50,653 nt of DNA from Variovorax sp. CAN15 (GTDB lineage: Bacteria > Pseudomonadota > Gammaproteobacteria > Burkholderiales > Burkholderiaceae_C): positions 21,447 through 72,099 of the forward strand of contig NZ_JASMRZ010000010.1 of assembly GCF_030462475.1 (NCBI RefSeq), given 5' to 3'. The notes beneath the pieces are model-generated. The model was not told where the DNA came from. It made no database searches and saw nothing but the letters and a program-made list of their open reading frames with translations. This document shows, piece by piece, positions 23,071-33,779 of this stretch. Each line of letters begins with the position of its first letter. Position 1 is the stretch's first letter. Both the position numbers and the translations under genes were made by a program.

Positions 23071-24921
23071 TCAGCGGCCGGGCTTGAAGGCGCGCTTCTG
23101 CGCATCGCGGGGCACGAACACCTTGCCCGGGCCGCCATGGCCGGCGCCATTGCCGCGGGGCGCGAAGCCGCCGTCGCCGCGGCCGCCGCCGTGACCGTGG
23201 CCGCCGCGTGGGGCGCTGTCGCCCCAGCCCGGCTTGCGGCCATAGCCGCCGCCGTTGCCGCCTTCGTCACGGCCGCCACCGAAACCGGCGTTCTGGCCCT
23301 GGAAGCCACGCGGGCCAGGTGCCGCACCCGGGCCGCGCGAGTTGCGGTCGTTGAAGCCGCTGGCGCCGACGTAACCGCCGCCGTTGCCGCCACGATAGCC
23401 ACCGCCGCCGCCGAACTTGCGGTCGCGCGAATGGCCTTCACGGCCGCGGCCGCCGAAGTCGGGGCGCGATTGCGGCATGCGCTGCTGCGGCTCCATGCCG
23501 GGAATCACCTCGGCCTTGAACTGCTGGCGGCTGTAGTGCTCGATGTCCATGATCCTGCGGCGATCGCGGAACTCGGCGAAGGTGATGGCGAGGCCATCGC
23601 GGCCGGCGCGGCCGGTACGGCCGATACGGTGGGTGTAGTCCTCGGCCTTCATCGGCAGACCGAAGTTGAAGACGTGGGTGATGGTCGGCACGTCGATGCC
23701 GCGCGCAGCGACGTCGGTGGCCACCAGGATCTGGACCTGGCCCTGGCGCAGCGCCATCAGGCGGCGGTTGCGCAGGCCCTGGCTCAGGGCGCCGTGCAGC
23801 GCCACGGCACTGAAACCGTCCTGCTGCAGGTCATTGGCGAGGCCATCGCACTCGACCTGGGTGCTTGCGAACACGATGGCCTGGTTGATGCTGGTGTCGC
23901 GCAGCCAGTGATCGAGCAGCTTGCGCTTGTGCTGGGCGTTGTCGGCCCAGAACAGAACCTGCTTGATGTTGGCGTGCTTTTCCTGCGGGCTGTCGATGGT
24001 CACGCGTTGCGGCTCGCGCATCACGCGGGTGGCCAACTGCTGGATGCGCGGCGCGAAGGTGGCGCTGAACATCATGGTCTGTTGGCGCTCGATGGTGAGC
24101 TGGTTGACTTCGGCCAGGTCGTCGGCAAAGCCAAGGTCCAGCATGCGGTCGGCCTCGTCGACCACCAGGAACTTGACCTGGTCGAGCTTGATCTGCATCG
24201 AGCGCTGCAGGTCGAGCAGGCGGCCCGGCGTGGCGACCACGAGGTCGGCGTTCTGCAGGCGGGCGATCTGGAGCTGGTAGGGCATGCCACCCACCACGTT
24301 GGCGATGCGCAGGCCACGGCAGTGACGCACCAGTTCGATGGCGTCGTGCGCGACTTGCTGCGCGAGTTCGCGCGTGGGGCAGAGCACGAGGGCGCCGGGG
24401 GTGGCGGCCTTGAAGTGGCGGGCGTTTGTGGGGTCTTTGCGCTTCGGCTTCTTGGGCGGAGCTTCGCCGCGAGCAGCGGCTTCGGCGGCCAGGCGCTGGA
24501 ACTCGGCCTTCTCGGCGGCCTCGGCTTCCGCCTGGCGCTTGATGAGGGTGTGCAGCACGGGCAACAGGAAGGCGGCGGTCTTGCCCGAACCGGTCTGGCT
24601 GGAGACCATCAGGTCGACGAAGCGCGAAGGAGCCGAGCCGCTTTGCTCGCCCATGGCGATGGGAACGACCTTTTCCTGCACGGCGGTGGGCTGAGTGAAG
24701 CCCATGTCCGCCACGGCGGCGATCAACTCAGGCGCGAGGCCCAGCCTGATGAAGCCATTGGGGGCGCTGGGCTCTTCGGCGACAGCCGCATCGGGAGCGG
24801 CACCGTCCAGAGCCTCGAGGATGGGAGCCTCGGACACGTTGTCCGGGGCAGCGGCGAATTCGTTGTGGGTAGCGGATTGCACAGGCGCGAACTCGCCCTG
24901 CGCTTCAAAAGCGTCGGTCAT
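23071..24921 (-). CDS. DEAD-box ATP-dependent RNA helicase with glycine/arginine-rich tail (RhlE-like)
   Basis: From the ATG at 24921 the product has 616 residues. Motifs in order: Q-motif (GFTQPTAVQ, 75-83), motif I SSQTGSGKT (107-115), PTRELAQQ, DEAD (VVDEADRMLD), SAT, and the C-terminal HRIGRTGRAGR. The insert between motifs I and Ia (RQAEAEAAEK to KKPKRKDPTN) is longer than in a minimal RhlE. The last ~120 residues are rich in Gly, Arg and Phe, an RNA-binding tail. It likely remodels RNA in ribosome assembly or cold adaptation. Monocistronic, with a leader of up to about 250 bases and a strong terminator. Confidence 0.92.
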   Translation of the reverse strand: MTDAFEAQGEFAPVQSATHNEFAAAPDNVSEAPILEALDGAAPDAAVAEEPSAPNGFIRLGLAPELIAAVADMGFTQPTAVQEKVVPIAMGEQSGSAPSRFVDLMVSSQTGSGKTAAFLLPVLHTLIKRQAEAEAAEKAEFQRLAAEAAARGEAPPKKPKRKDPTNARHFKAATPGALVLCPTRELAQQVAHDAIELVRHCRGLRIANVVGGMPYQLQIARLQNADLVVATPGRLLDLQRSMQIKLDQVKFLVVDEADRMLDLGFADDLAEVNQLTIERQQTMMFSATFAPRIQQLATRVMREPQRVTIDSPQEKHANIKQVLFWADNAQHKRKLLDHWLRDTSINQAIVFASTQVECDGLANDLQQDGFSAVALHGALSQGLRNRRLMALRQGQVQILVATDVAARGIDVPTITHVFNFGLPMKAEDYTHRIGRTGRAGRDGLAITFAEFRDRRRIMDIEHYSRQQFKAEVIPGMEPQQRMPQSRPDFGGRGREGHSRDRKFGGGGGYRGGNGGGYVGASGFNDRNSRGPGAAPGPRGFQGQNAGFGGGRDEGGNGGGYGRKPGWGDSAPRGGHGHGGGRGDGGFAPRGNGAGHGGPGKVFVPRDAQKRAFKPGR

Positions 24922-25176
24922 GAATTTCAATCTCAAACGCGAGCGCCGCCGTGGACGGCGCCCCGTTGGGTGGTTAAAAACATCAACCATCCAACGACAT
25001 TCAACTTCAGGCGGATGCCCGAGGCTGCGGCCCTTTTTGATCGGCAAAAGCGATCGGGCGCGGTGTGCAAGATAGGGAGATGCGAGAAACGCTCACCGGG
25101 CTAAAAATGCCTGCCCGGCCAGCGAAGCCCGCAATTATGGCACGAATCCGGGTTTTTACCTAATCCCAGGTTTTAC

Positions 25177-25773
25177 TCAATCTGCAAGGCGCAGGAATGT
25201 CTCCCGGTAGTGCGCCAATTCCTCGATGGACTCGTGCACATCCGCCAGCGCCGTATGCGCCTGCTGTTTCTTGAAGCTGTTGTACGCGGCCGGCTTCCAG
25301 CGCTTGGCCAGTTCCTTCAACGTGCTCACGTCGAGATTGCGGTAGTGGAAGTACGCCTCCAGCTTGGGCATGTACTTGACCAGGAAGCGCCGGTCCTGCC
25401 CGATGGTGTTGCCGCACATGGGCGAACCGCTGCGCGGAATGTACTTGGCGATGAATTCCAGCAGCTGCTGCTCGGCCGCGGCTTCGTCGAGCGTGGACGC
25501 CTTGACCTTGTCGATCAGGCCGCTGCGGCCGTGAGTGCCCTTATTCCAGGCGTCCATGCCGTCGAGCACGGCGTCGCTCTGGTGGATGACGAGCACGGGG
25601 CCGTCGATGCGGGGCGTGAGGTCGGGGCCGGTCACGACCACGGCGATTTCGAGCAGGCGCTCTTTCTCGGGGTCGAGACCGCTCATTTCGCAGTCCAGCC
25701 AGACCAGGTTCTGGTCGCTTTTCTTCAGGGTTGGCGTGGCTGCGGGAGGCGTCGGGTCAAGGGATTCGGGCAT
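25177..25773 (-). CDS. orn: Oligoribonuclease (3'-5' exoribonuclease of very short RNAs)
   Basis: The 198-residue DEDDh exonuclease contains the first acidic pair in [11 protein letters not shown] (D27, E29), the conserved [17 protein letters not shown] segment and the late H...D pair ([11 protein letters not shown]). Orn degrades two- to four-residue RNAs, including pGpG from cyclic-di-GMP turnover, and is essential in many proteobacteria. The start at 25773 adds about 16 residues of Pro/Thr-rich sequence before the usual N-terminus. Divergent from the M48 protease gene with a 59-bp gap. Confidence 0.93.
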   Translation of the reverse strand: MPESLDPTPPAATPTLKKSDQNLVWLDCEMSGLDPEKERLLEIAVVVTGPDLTPRIDGPVLVIHQSDAVLDGMDAWNKGTHGRSGLIDKVKASTLDEAAAEQQLLEFIAKYIPRSGSPMCGNTIGQDRRFLVKYMPKLEAYFHYRNLDVSTLKELAKRWKPAAYNSFKKQQAHTALADVHESIEELAHYRETFLRLAD

Positions 25774-25832
25774 CGCAGGATTGTCGTCGAAGGGCTGCGG
25801 CCCCGGATAGCGAGGGCTAAACTCGCTGGTCC

Positions 25833-27095
25833 ATGTCCTATTCGCTCATCTTCACCATCGCCTTCGCGGCTGCGATCGTCGCGGGCCTGCTCGTGAAGTT
25901 CTGGCTGGCCACGCGGCAGGTCCGTCATGTGGCGCAGCACCGCGGCACCGTACCGGCCGCTTTCGCGCAGACCATCACCCTCGCCGCGCACCAGAAGGCC
26001 GCCGACTACACCATTGCCAAGGCACGATTCGGCCTGGTCGAGATGGCATGGAGCGCGGCGCTGCTGCTCGGCTGGACCCTGCTCGGCGGCCTCGACCTTC
26101 TCAACAAGCTCCTGCTGGGCTGGATCGGCGGCGGCATGGTGCAGCAACTGGTGCTGCTGGCAGCCTTCGCCGCCATCGGCGGCCTGCTCGAACTGCCCTT
26201 CACGCTCTGGCAGACCTTCAGGCTCGAAGAGCGCTTCGGCTTCAACAAGATGACCTGGAAGCTCTGGCTGGCCGACACGCTCAAGTCCACGCTTCTGGGC
26301 GCCGTGATCGGGCTGCCGATCGCCGCGCTGATCCTCTGGCTCATGGGCGCGGCCGGCCAGCTGTGGTGGCTGTGGGCCTGGGGCGCGTGGATGGGCTTCA
26401 ACCTGCTGCTGATGCTGATCTTCCCGACCTTCATCGCCCCGCTGTTCAACAAGTTCCAGCCGCTCGACGACCCCACGCTCAAGGAGCGCGTCACGGCCCT
26501 CATGAAGCGCTGCGGCTTCGCGGCCAAGGGCCTGTTCGTGATGGACGGCAGCACGCGCAGCGCGCATGCGAACGCCTACTTCACCGGCTTCGGCGCCAGC
26601 AAGCGCGTGGTGTTCTACGACACGCTGCTGCGCCAGCTCAATGCGGGCGAGGTCGAAGCCGTGCTCGCGCACGAACTCGGCCACTTCAAGCACCGCCACA
26701 TCGTGAAGCGGCTGATTGCGATGTTCGCGCTGAGCCTGGCCGGCTTCGCCCTGCTGGGCTGGGTGTCGACACAGGTCTGGTTCTATGCGGGCCTGGGCGT
26801 GCAGCCCAACATGTCGGCGCCCAACAGCGCACTGGCGCTGCTGCTGTTCCTGCTCGCCGTGCCGGTGTTCGGTTTCTTCGTCGCTCCACTTTCCGCCCGG
26901 CTGTCACGCAAGCACGAGTTCGAGGCCGACGCCTATGCGGTGGCCCAGACCAGCGGCACCGACCTGTCGGCCGCCCTGCTCAAGCTGTACCAGGACAATG
27001 CATCGACGCTCACGCCCGACCCCGTGTTCGTCAGGTTCTACTACTCGCATCCCCCGGCCTCCGAACGTCTAGCGCGCATGACAGCGGCAGCCTGA
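25833..27095 (+). CDS. M48-family membrane metallopeptidase (CAAX prenyl protease 1/Ste24-like)
   Basis: The 420-residue protein has multiple membrane segments (about 5-25, 70-120, 150-200, 300-350) and a zinc site HELGH at 280-284, with the third ligand in [10 protein letters not shown]. Layout and length match the Ste24 branch of M48 rather than soluble HtpX. In bacteria these are inner-membrane proteases of uncertain substrate. It begins a probable operon with the pterin dehydratase gene 35 bp downstream and rsgA. Confidence 0.9.
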   Translation: MSYSLIFTIAFAAAIVAGLLVKFWLATRQVRHVAQHRGTVPAAFAQTITLAAHQKAADYTIAKARFGLVEMAWSAALLLGWTLLGGLDLLNKLLLGWIGGGMVQQLVLLAAFAAIGGLLELPFTLWQTFRLEERFGFNKMTWKLWLADTLKSTLLGAVIGLPIAALILWLMGAAGQLWWLWAWGAWMGFNLLLMLIFPTFIAPLFNKFQPLDDPTLKERVTALMKRCGFAAKGLFVMDGSTRSAHANAYFTGFGASKRVVFYDTLLRQLNAGEVEAVLAHELGHFKHRHIVKRLIAMFALSLAGFALLGWVSTQVWFYAGLGVQPNMSAPNSALALLLFLLAVPVFGFFVAPLSARLSRKHEFEADAYAVAQTSGTDLSAALLKLYQDNASTLTPDPVFVRFYYSHPPASERLARMTAAA

Positions 27096-27130
27096 TCCGA
27101 CTGACTCCCCCTCACCCGAAGAAGCCCATC

Positions 27131-27484
27131 ATGAGCAGCATGTTCAAGCCCAAGGACTGGAAGAACCTCCCTCCTCGCAAGGCGCTGAGCGCCACCGAGA
27201 TCGTGTCCGGTCTGGCACGCCTCGACGGCTGGAAACTCACCGGCGACGGCGCCAATGTCGCCATCGAAAAAACCTTCAGCTTCGCCAACTACTTCGAAAC
27301 CATCGCCTTCGTGAACGCCCTCGCCTTCGTGGCGCACACGCAGGACCACCACCCCGACCTGTCGGTGCATTACAACCGCTGCGTGGTGCGCTTCAACACG
27401 CACGACGTCAACGGCCTGTCGGTCACCGACTTCGACTGCGCCCGCCAGGCCGACGCGCTGGTCGGTGCCACTCCCGCCGCCTGA
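27131..27484 (+). CDS. 4a-hydroxytetrahydrobiopterin dehydratase (pterin-4a-carbinolamine dehydratase)
   Basis: The 117-residue protein carries the family signature HTQDHHPDLSVHYNRCVVRF with a following H and D (THDVNGLSVTDFD). The enzyme dehydrates the pterin carbinolamine formed by aromatic amino acid hydroxylases, regenerating the cofactor. No hydroxylase gene is in the window, so a general salvage or cofactor role is possible. It lies between the M48 protease and rsgA on the same strand. Confidence 0.92.
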   Translation: MSSMFKPKDWKNLPPRKALSATEIVSGLARLDGWKLTGDGANVAIEKTFSFANYFETIAFVNALAFVAHTQDHHPDLSVHYNRCVVRFNTHDVNGLSVTDFDCARQADALVGATPAA

Positions 27485-27496
27485 TGGAATGCGCCC

Positions 27497-28450
27497 TTGG
27501 CTAAGCCCGGCCGCGCCGCGCCCGCAGCAACAGCCGCTGCGAAGGCACTCCACGAAGGACTCGTCGTCGCCAGCCATGGGCGCCACTGCCTGGTCGAAAC
27601 ACCCGCTGGCGAACGGCTGATCTGCCATCCGCGAGGCAAGAAAAGCCAGGCCGTGGTCGGCGACCGCGTGCACTGGCAGGCCAGCGAGGACGAAGGCACC
27701 ATCGAGCAGGTGCTGCCGCGGCGCAATCTGTTCTACCGGCAGGACGAGATCCGCACCAAGTCCTTCGCGGCCAATCTCGACCACGTGCTGATCCTGATCG
27801 CGGCCGAGCCAGAGTTTTCCGAACACCAGTTGGCCCGGGCGCTGATCGCGGCCGAAGCCGAGCGCATCGCTCCGATCATCGCGCTCAACAAGAGCGACCT
27901 CGTTGAACCCTTCGAACGCGCCTGGGCCAGGCTCGCACCCTATCGCCGCATGCACCACGGCGTGCTGCCGCTGTCGCTGAAGGCATCGGCGGAGGCGGAC
28001 TACGCCTCACTGATGAAGCTGCTCGCCGGCAAGTCCACGCTCGTGCTGGGCCCATCCGGATCAGGCAAGAGCACCCTGACCAACTTGCTGGTACCGGGCG
28101 CGACGGTGCTGACGCAGGAAATCTCTCAGGCGCTCAACTCCGGCAAGCACACGACCACCAGCACCACCTGGTACTGGATCGACGAAGCCCGCACCACCGG
28201 TCTGATCGACTCCCCGGGCTTCCAGGAATTCGGCCTGAACCACATCGCGCCGATGCAGCTTGCCGGCTTCATGCCCGACATTGCCGAGCATGCCAACGAC
28301 TGCAAGTTCTACAACTGCACGCACCTGCACGAGCCGGGCTGCGGCGTGATCGCGAACGTGGAGACCTCCGATGCGCCGGGCGCGATCAGCGCGAGCCGCT
28401 ACCGGATCTATGGCGAGCTGTTCGAAGAGCTCAGCCAGAAGCGCTACTAA
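27497..28450 (+). CDS. rsgA: Small ribosomal subunit biogenesis GTPase RsgA (TTG start)
   Basis: The 317-residue circularly permuted GTPase shows the N-terminal OB-fold (GLVVASHGRHCLVETPAGER), then NKSD (G4, 131-134), the P-loop GPSGSGKS (185-192), DSPGF (G3), and a C-terminal zinc motif with CKFYNCTHLHEPGCG. RsgA acts in late 30S maturation. The only suitable start is a TTG at 27497: an in-frame stop lies five codons upstream and no ATG precedes the OB-fold. A GGA sits 8 bases upstream. Convergent with the next gene, 14 bp between stops. Confidence 0.93.
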   Translation: MAKPGRAAPAATAAAKALHEGLVVASHGRHCLVETPAGERLICHPRGKKSQAVVGDRVHWQASEDEGTIEQVLPRRNLFYRQDEIRTKSFAANLDHVLILIAAEPEFSEHQLARALIAAEAERIAPIIALNKSDLVEPFERAWARLAPYRRMHHGVLPLSLKASAEADYASLMKLLAGKSTLVLGPSGSGKSTLTNLLVPGATVLTQEISQALNSGKHTTTSTTWYWIDEARTTGLIDSPGFQEFGLNHIAPMQLAGFMPDIAEHANDCKFYNCTHLHEPGCGVIANVETSDAPGAISASRYRIYGELFEELSQKRY

Positions 28451-28464
28451 GAACCGCTGCAGCC

Positions 28465-29490
28465 TCAGCCGAGCCAGACCCGGTAAGACTGCCAGGTCGG
28501 GTCGAACTCCAGTTCCATCGTCGCCCCCAGATCCATGTCGTCCTGCAGCGATTGCGCCTGCGTGATCGCGCTGTCCGGGTCGGCCACCTGGAAGTGGATG
28601 GTGCGCACACCCTCCTCCAGCACCACGTGCGTACAGCAGCCGGCCTCGTGCATCCGTAGCCCCGCCGTCAGCCGGTCTTCGTAGCCGCGGGCATCTTCAA
28701 GCTCCTCACCCGATTCGACCGGAATCGCCACGGACAGGCGATGGCACAGGTCGGCGCGGCCTACCAGGGCAATGGCGCTGTCGTTGCGCATCACGACCAT
28801 CCCGATCTCGCGGCCATCCTCGGCCGTGCGCGCTGCGCTCAGGCCGGACCAGGCATGCTCGCCAAAGGCGAACACGCCCGTATGGCCGAGTTCGTCTCGC
28901 CAGCAGGCGTCGAACAGGGGCACGAAATCGTCGAGCGGCACGCCCTTGAAATCGGCCTGTGCGCCCGGCTCCACGTAGTCGACCGCGCCGACCTTCACCG
29001 CGAAGTCGTACTCGCCCAGGATGTGGTCGAGCATGATGAGGCTCATATGGCGGGCGTGGTCCTGCATGTCCATCGGGATCGGCTTGGCGAAGCCGATTTC
29101 CAGCGCCACCCGCCCACGGTAGGGTTCGTGCCTGACCAGTACCTCGGAGCTCGCCAGCTCGAAGTTGTTCATGCGCATGCCGAAGCCGTCGCTCGCGCGC
29201 TGGCGGAAGGCTTCCACCTCGACCCGCGGCAGCCTGGGGCTCGCTTGCACCAGCATCATCAGGTCCTCGAAGTCATCCACCGATCCATGCGCGGTCAGCA
29301 CGAGCTTGAAGACGGGCGGATCACCCGCCACCTCGGCCGCAAGCCGCGGAAAGTGGGGGCTCAGCAACTCGTTCAGCCGCTCCATCAGCTCACGGGCGGG
29401 CAAGGCCCGCAGGCTTTCGAGACGGTTGCTCACGGAATTCCAGAAGCCAGCACAAGCCTCGGCGCGCGGGTCGGAGTCCAGGATCGGCAT
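28465..29490 (-). CDS. Conserved hypothetical protein, 341 residues
   Basis: I do not recognise this family with confidence. The product is soluble, acidic and without signal peptide, membrane segments or an obvious catalytic motif. It contains internally coherent stretches (FKLVLTAHGSVDDFEDLMML, IPMDMQDHARHMSLIMLDHI) and a beta-rich C-terminus ending VWLG. The start is placed at the ATG at 29490 (MPILDSDPRAEAC), 14 bp after the hisC stop, with an AAGGA about 11 bases upstream. Consistent codon use indicates a real gene, probably cotranscribed with hisC. Function unknown. Confidence 0.75.
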   Translation of the reverse strand: MPILDSDPRAEACAGFWNSVSNRLESLRALPARELMERLNELLSPHFPRLAAEVAGDPPVFKLVLTAHGSVDDFEDLMMLVQASPRLPRVEVEAFRQRASDGFGMRMNNFELASSEVLVRHEPYRGRVALEIGFAKPIPMDMQDHARHMSLIMLDHILGEYDFAVKVGAVDYVEPGAQADFKGVPLDDFVPLFDACWRDELGHTGVFAFGEHAWSGLSAARTAEDGREIGMVVMRNDSAIALVGRADLCHRLSVAIPVESGEELEDARGYEDRLTAGLRMHEAGCCTHVVLEEGVRTIHFQVADPDSAITQAQSLQDDMDLGATMELEFDPTWQSYRVWLG

Positions 29491-29504
29491 TGGCTGGGCG
29501 TCCT

Positions 29505-30605
<1,101 letters not shown>

Positions 30606-30622
30606 GGCTTCATGCATCCCGC

Positions 30623-31624
30623 TCAGCCGAGCAGGCGAGCCAGGGTCAGCAAGGCCAGCAGCACCATCCACATCACGACCGAACGCCAGACCAGGCCGAC
30701 GACGCTGCGCAGATGGCCCGGCTCGGGCTCGCGGCCGGGAGTGCTGCCGCTGTCGGTGCGGCGGCCGTCGGCCAGTGATTCACCGGCCTGGGCACGCGGC
30801 AACGGGTCGGCGACCGGGATCGGGCGCAGCGAGCCGCCGCCCAAACGCACATTTACCGCGCCCGAGGTGGCCGCGAGGATCACGCCGTCGTTCTCGTTGG
30901 AAAAGCGCTGCGCGTCATTGCGCCAGCAGTCGATCGCCTCCTCGAAGCTGCCGACCACCGCAAAGCCCAGCGCGGTGATGCGCGCGGGCAGCCAGTCGAT
31001 GGCGTGCCAGGCGCGGTCCGCGGCCTCTTGTACCGAAACACTGGAAGGCTGAACCGCTGCGCCGTTCTTGTGCGCCCAGTAGCGCGAGACGAACTCGCTC
31101 ATGCGATAGAACACCGCGCCAGCCGGACCGAGGCCGATGGCCGCGATGATCGAGAACCACGCGAGCACGCCGAACACATGGCGGTGCGCTGCAATCACCG
31201 AATGCTCGATGACGTGGCGCACGATCTCGCTGCGCGGCAGGTCGGCCGCGTCGACGCCCTGCCAGTGCGCGAGCAGCGAGCGCGCCATAGGTTCGTCGCC
31301 TTCGTCGAGCGCGTCGCGGATGTCGGTGAAGTGGTGGCTGAACTGCCTGAAGCCCAGCGTGACGTAAAGCACGGCAATGCTCCAGAGCACCGCGAAAGGC
31401 AGGCCGAGCGTGAGCACCAGAAGCCAGTGAACGCCCAGTGCGCCGAGCGTGGGGATGAACACGGCGAGCCCCCAGGCGATCCATCCGTGATGCGGCTTGC
31501 CCGCGTCGAAGTTGCGGCTGGTCCAGCGTGTCCACGCAAGCACCGCGCCGTACACGGGATTGTGCGGGCCCAGCGGCCGCACCTGCTCGATCAGCAGCGC
31601 GCACAGGATGGCAAAAAAGCTCAT
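30623..31624 (-). CDS. CobD/CbiB family integral membrane protein
   Basis: The 333-residue protein begins [20 protein letters not shown], has about five hydrophobic segments, and carries the family blocks of CbiB/AmpE-like proteins ([20 protein letters not shown]). True CbiB makes adenosylcobinamide phosphate, but no other cobalamin gene is nearby and this branch is widespread in Burkholderiales without cobalamin synthesis, so I give only the family name. It lies 17 bp upstream of the hisC start and is probably cotranscribed. Confidence 0.82.
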   Translation of the reverse strand: MSFFAILCALLIEQVRPLGPHNPVYGAVLAWTRWTSRNFDAGKPHHGWIAWGLAVFIPTLGALGVHWLLVLTLGLPFAVLWSIAVLYVTLGFRQFSHHFTDIRDALDEGDEPMARSLLAHWQGVDAADLPRSEIVRHVIEHSVIAAHRHVFGVLAWFSIIAAIGLGPAGAVFYRMSEFVSRYWAHKNGAAVQPSSVSVQEAADRAWHAIDWLPARITALGFAVVGSFEEAIDCWRNDAQRFSNENDGVILAATSGAVNVRLGGGSLRPIPVADPLPRAQAGESLADGRRTDSGSTPGREPEPGHLRSVVGLVWRSVVMWMVLLALLTLARLLG

Positions 31625-31654
31625 CCTTCGATGATAGCGAGAGCGCCTGAAGGT

Positions 31655-32326
31655 TCAGGCTGCCAGGAAGCGATAGAGATTGCGCAGCATGCCCGCAGTC
31701 GCACCCCACACGAAGCGCTCGTCCGCACCATCCTGATAGGGCATGGAGTACCACTGGCGCCGGGTGCCGTCAGGTGCGGGAACGGTGTGGTGGCGGTGAT
31801 TGGCCGGATCCATCAGCCAGGCGAGCGGCACCTCGAAGGCTTCGGCGACCTCGTAGGGATTGATGGTGAGTTCGAAGTCGGGTTCGACCAGGGCGACCAC
31901 TGGAGTCACGATGAACGAGGTCACCGTGGTGTAAGTCGGAAGGCTGCCGAGCACCTCGATGTATTGCGCCGAAAGGCCGACCTCCTCCCATGCCTCGCGC
32001 AATGCGGCAGCGGCGATGTTGGCATCTTCGGGGTCGACGCGGCCGCCGGGAAACGCTACCTGCCCCGAGTGGGTCGACAGGTTCGACGTGCGCTCGGTCA
32101 ACAGCACGGTCGCCCCCCGGGAGCGCTGCACGATCGGCACCAGCACCGCTGCCTGCGCGGGAACGCGGTCGGTCATGCGCGCGTCGCGGCGCAGTTCGGG
32201 CGTCCAGGCGGGAGGGGAGGCGAAACGCGCCCGCAGCGCCTGCGCCGTCAGATGCTCAGCTCCCACTGCCGGCAATCCTGCGACCTCTCCGGCCACGAAA
32301 GGCACCTTGCGCGGGTCGAACTGCAT
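31655..32326 (-). CDS. Nudix hydrolase, CoA pyrophosphatase type
   Basis: The product from the ATG at 32326 has 223 residues. The complete Nudix box runs from GGRVDPEDANIAAAALREAW through EEVGL, and the sequence around it (PIVQRSRGATVLLTERTSNL, STHSGQVAFPGG) matches the coenzyme A diphosphatase subgroup (NudL/Nudt7-like). It would hydrolyse CoA or acyl-CoA to phosphopantetheine and adenosine bisphosphate. No good ribosome-binding site precedes this ATG; an in-frame TTG at 32398 is a possible start. The frame continues into the rplS terminator, which cannot be coding. Confidence 0.88.
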   Translation of the reverse strand: MQFDPRKVPFVAGEVAGLPAVGAEHLTAQALRARFASPPAWTPELRRDARMTDRVPAQAAVLVPIVQRSRGATVLLTERTSNLSTHSGQVAFPGGRVDPEDANIAAAALREAWEEVGLSAQYIEVLGSLPTYTTVTSFIVTPVVALVEPDFELTINPYEVAEAFEVPLAWLMDPANHRHHTVPAPDGTRRQWYSMPYQDGADERFVWGATAGMLRNLYRFLAA

Positions 32327-32476
32327 CAGCGCGGGCGGCGCCACGGCGTTGACGATTTCGGCGGAGGCGGCTTGCGGGGAAGTGGATGAGTGGGTCAAGG
32401 GATGAAAGTACCGGAGCCGGGTGGGCGAAGTAGAGCCGAAAAAGGGCAACTTGTCGTCGAGCAGGGACAACAACGC

Positions 32477-32503
32477 AAAAAGCCGCCAGAGCGGCGGCTT
32501 TTC
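32477..32503 (-). terminator. Rho-independent terminator of the rpsP-rimM-trmD-rplS operon
   Basis: AAAAGCCGCC (32478-32487) and GGCGGCTTTT (32493-32502) form a perfect 10-bp stem with a 5-base loop; the minus strand continues into a T run. It lies 22 bp beyond the rplS stop. Confidence 0.88.
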
Positions 32504-32524
32504 TTGCACGACAGGAGGCTGCTG

Positions 32525-32905
32525 TTACGCGGCCGTCGCAGCCGTCGACTTGCTCGGCAGCTTTTCCTTGATGCGTGCCGAACGGCCGCTGCGTTCACGC
32601 AGGTAGTACAGCTTGGCGCGGCGCACATCGCCACGACGCTTGACTTCGATGCCGGCGATCAGCGGGCTGTAGGTCTGGAAGGTACGTTCCACGCCTTCGC
32701 CGCTGGAGATCTTGCGCACGGTGAAGCCGCTGTTGAGGCCACGGTTGCGCTTGGCGATCACAACGCCTTCGTAGGCCTGCACGCGCTTGCGGGTTCCTTC
32801 GACGACGTTCACGCTGACGATGACCGTGTCACCGGGCATGAATTCAGGGATGGTCTTGCCGAGACGGGCGATTTCTTCCTGCTCGAGGGTCTGGATGAGG
32901 TTCAT
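32525..32905 (-). CDS. rplS: 50S ribosomal protein L19
   Basis: The 126-residue protein ([20 protein letters not shown]) contains the L19 hallmarks [40 protein letters not shown] and [11 protein letters not shown]. Normal L19 is about 115-120 residues; the Ala/Thr-rich C-terminal extension is common in Burkholderiales. L19 sits at the 30S/50S interface. Last gene of the conserved operon; separated from trmD by a 110-bp gap that may hold its own promoter. Confidence 0.97.
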   Translation of the reverse strand: MNLIQTLEQEEIARLGKTIPEFMPGDTVIVSVNVVEGTRKRVQAYEGVVIAKRNRGLNSGFTVRKISSGEGVERTFQTYSPLIAGIEVKRRGDVRRAKLYYLRERSGRSARIKEKLPSKSTAATAA

Positions 32906-33014
32906 GATTTCCTGATATTCGATCTTGCCGGGCTACACAAAAGGCGCCTTTGGCTTTCACGGGAAGACCGCAAAAAGACCGGGCGCGGCCGGACAGAGGA
33001 TCGGGGAACCGGGG

Positions 33015-33020
33015 ATTATA
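33015..33020 (-). promoter_or_regulatory. Candidate -10 element upstream of rplS, overlapping the trmD stop
   Basis: The minus strand reads a perfect TATAAT that includes the trmD stop codon TAA, 110 bp ahead of rplS. No good -35 is seen at the right distance, so an internal promoter is only suggested. A 12-bp perfect palindrome (AAAGGCGCCTTT, 32940-32951) lies in the same gap. Confidence 0.3.
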
Positions 33021-33762
33021 GCTTTTTTTTCAGCGCGGCCTCATCGGCCTTGCCAAGACGCCCCGCCGCGCGGGCCGCATCGATCAGCTCGGGGCGCCGT
33101 TCGGCCGTGATGGCAAGGCGCTGGTCGCGCCGCCAGCGCTCGATCTGTGCATGGTGGCCCGAGAGCAGCGGTGCCGGAACGCCCTGCCCGTTCCACTGCT
33201 CGGGACGCGTGTAGTGCGGGCAGTCGAGCAGGCCGTCGAGCGCCGGATTGAAGCTGTCCTGCACATGGCTGGCCTCGTCGCCAAGCACGCCCGGCTGCAG
33301 CCGGGCCACGGCATCGAGCAGCGCCATGGCCGCGATCTCGCCGCCAGAGAGCACGAAGTCGCCAAGGCTGATCTGGTGGGTGACGCGCGCATCGATGAAG
33401 CGCTGGTCGATGCCTTCGTAGCGGCCGCAGACCAGCACCGCGCCTTCGCTACCGGACCAGCGCTCGACCACCTCGTGCCGCAGCACCTCGCCGATGGGAG
33501 AAAAAAGAATGACGGGCGCCTCGGCTCCACGCGCGGCAAGCACTGCATCGAGGCAGTCGGACAGAGGCTCGGCCATCATGACCATGCCGGGGCCGCCGCC
33601 GAACGGCCGGTCGTCCACGCGCTTGTAGTTGCCCTGCGCGAAGTCGCGCGGATTCCACAGCACCACTTCGACCTGCTTCGAGTCGTAGGCGCGGCGCGTC
33701 ACGCCGCTGGCCACGAAGGGCGCGAACAGTTCGGGAAAGAGCGTGAGAACGTCGAAGCGCAT
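33016..33762 (-). CDS. trmD: tRNA (guanine(37)-N(1))-methyltransferase
   Basis: The 248-residue SPOUT-class enzyme begins [20 protein letters not shown] and contains the trefoil-knot AdoMet region ([34 protein letters not shown]) and the C-terminal DNA/tRNA-binding region. It makes m1G37 next to the anticodon and prevents frameshifting. Located between rimM (17 bp upstream) and rplS. It ends in a run of lysine codons (LKKKL) with eight consecutive T on the plus strand just before the stop. Confidence 0.96.
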   Translation of the reverse strand: MRFDVLTLFPELFAPFVASGVTRRAYDSKQVEVVLWNPRDFAQGNYKRVDDRPFGGGPGMVMMAEPLSDCLDAVLAARGAEAPVILFSPIGEVLRHEVVERWSGSEGAVLVCGRYEGIDQRFIDARVTHQISLGDFVLSGGEIAAMALLDAVARLQPGVLGDEASHVQDSFNPALDGLLDCPHYTRPEQWNGQGVPAPLLSGHHAQIERWRRDQRLAITAERRPELIDAARAAGRLGKADEAALKKKL

Positions 33763-33779
33763 GCCTCGCGGGGCGCCGG

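Noticed and set aside
23071..23480. Repetitive-looking stretch that could be mistaken for a tandem repeat or CRISPR
   Set aside because: It encodes the glycine/arginine-rich tail of the DEAD-box helicase; there are no regular spacers or exact direct repeats.
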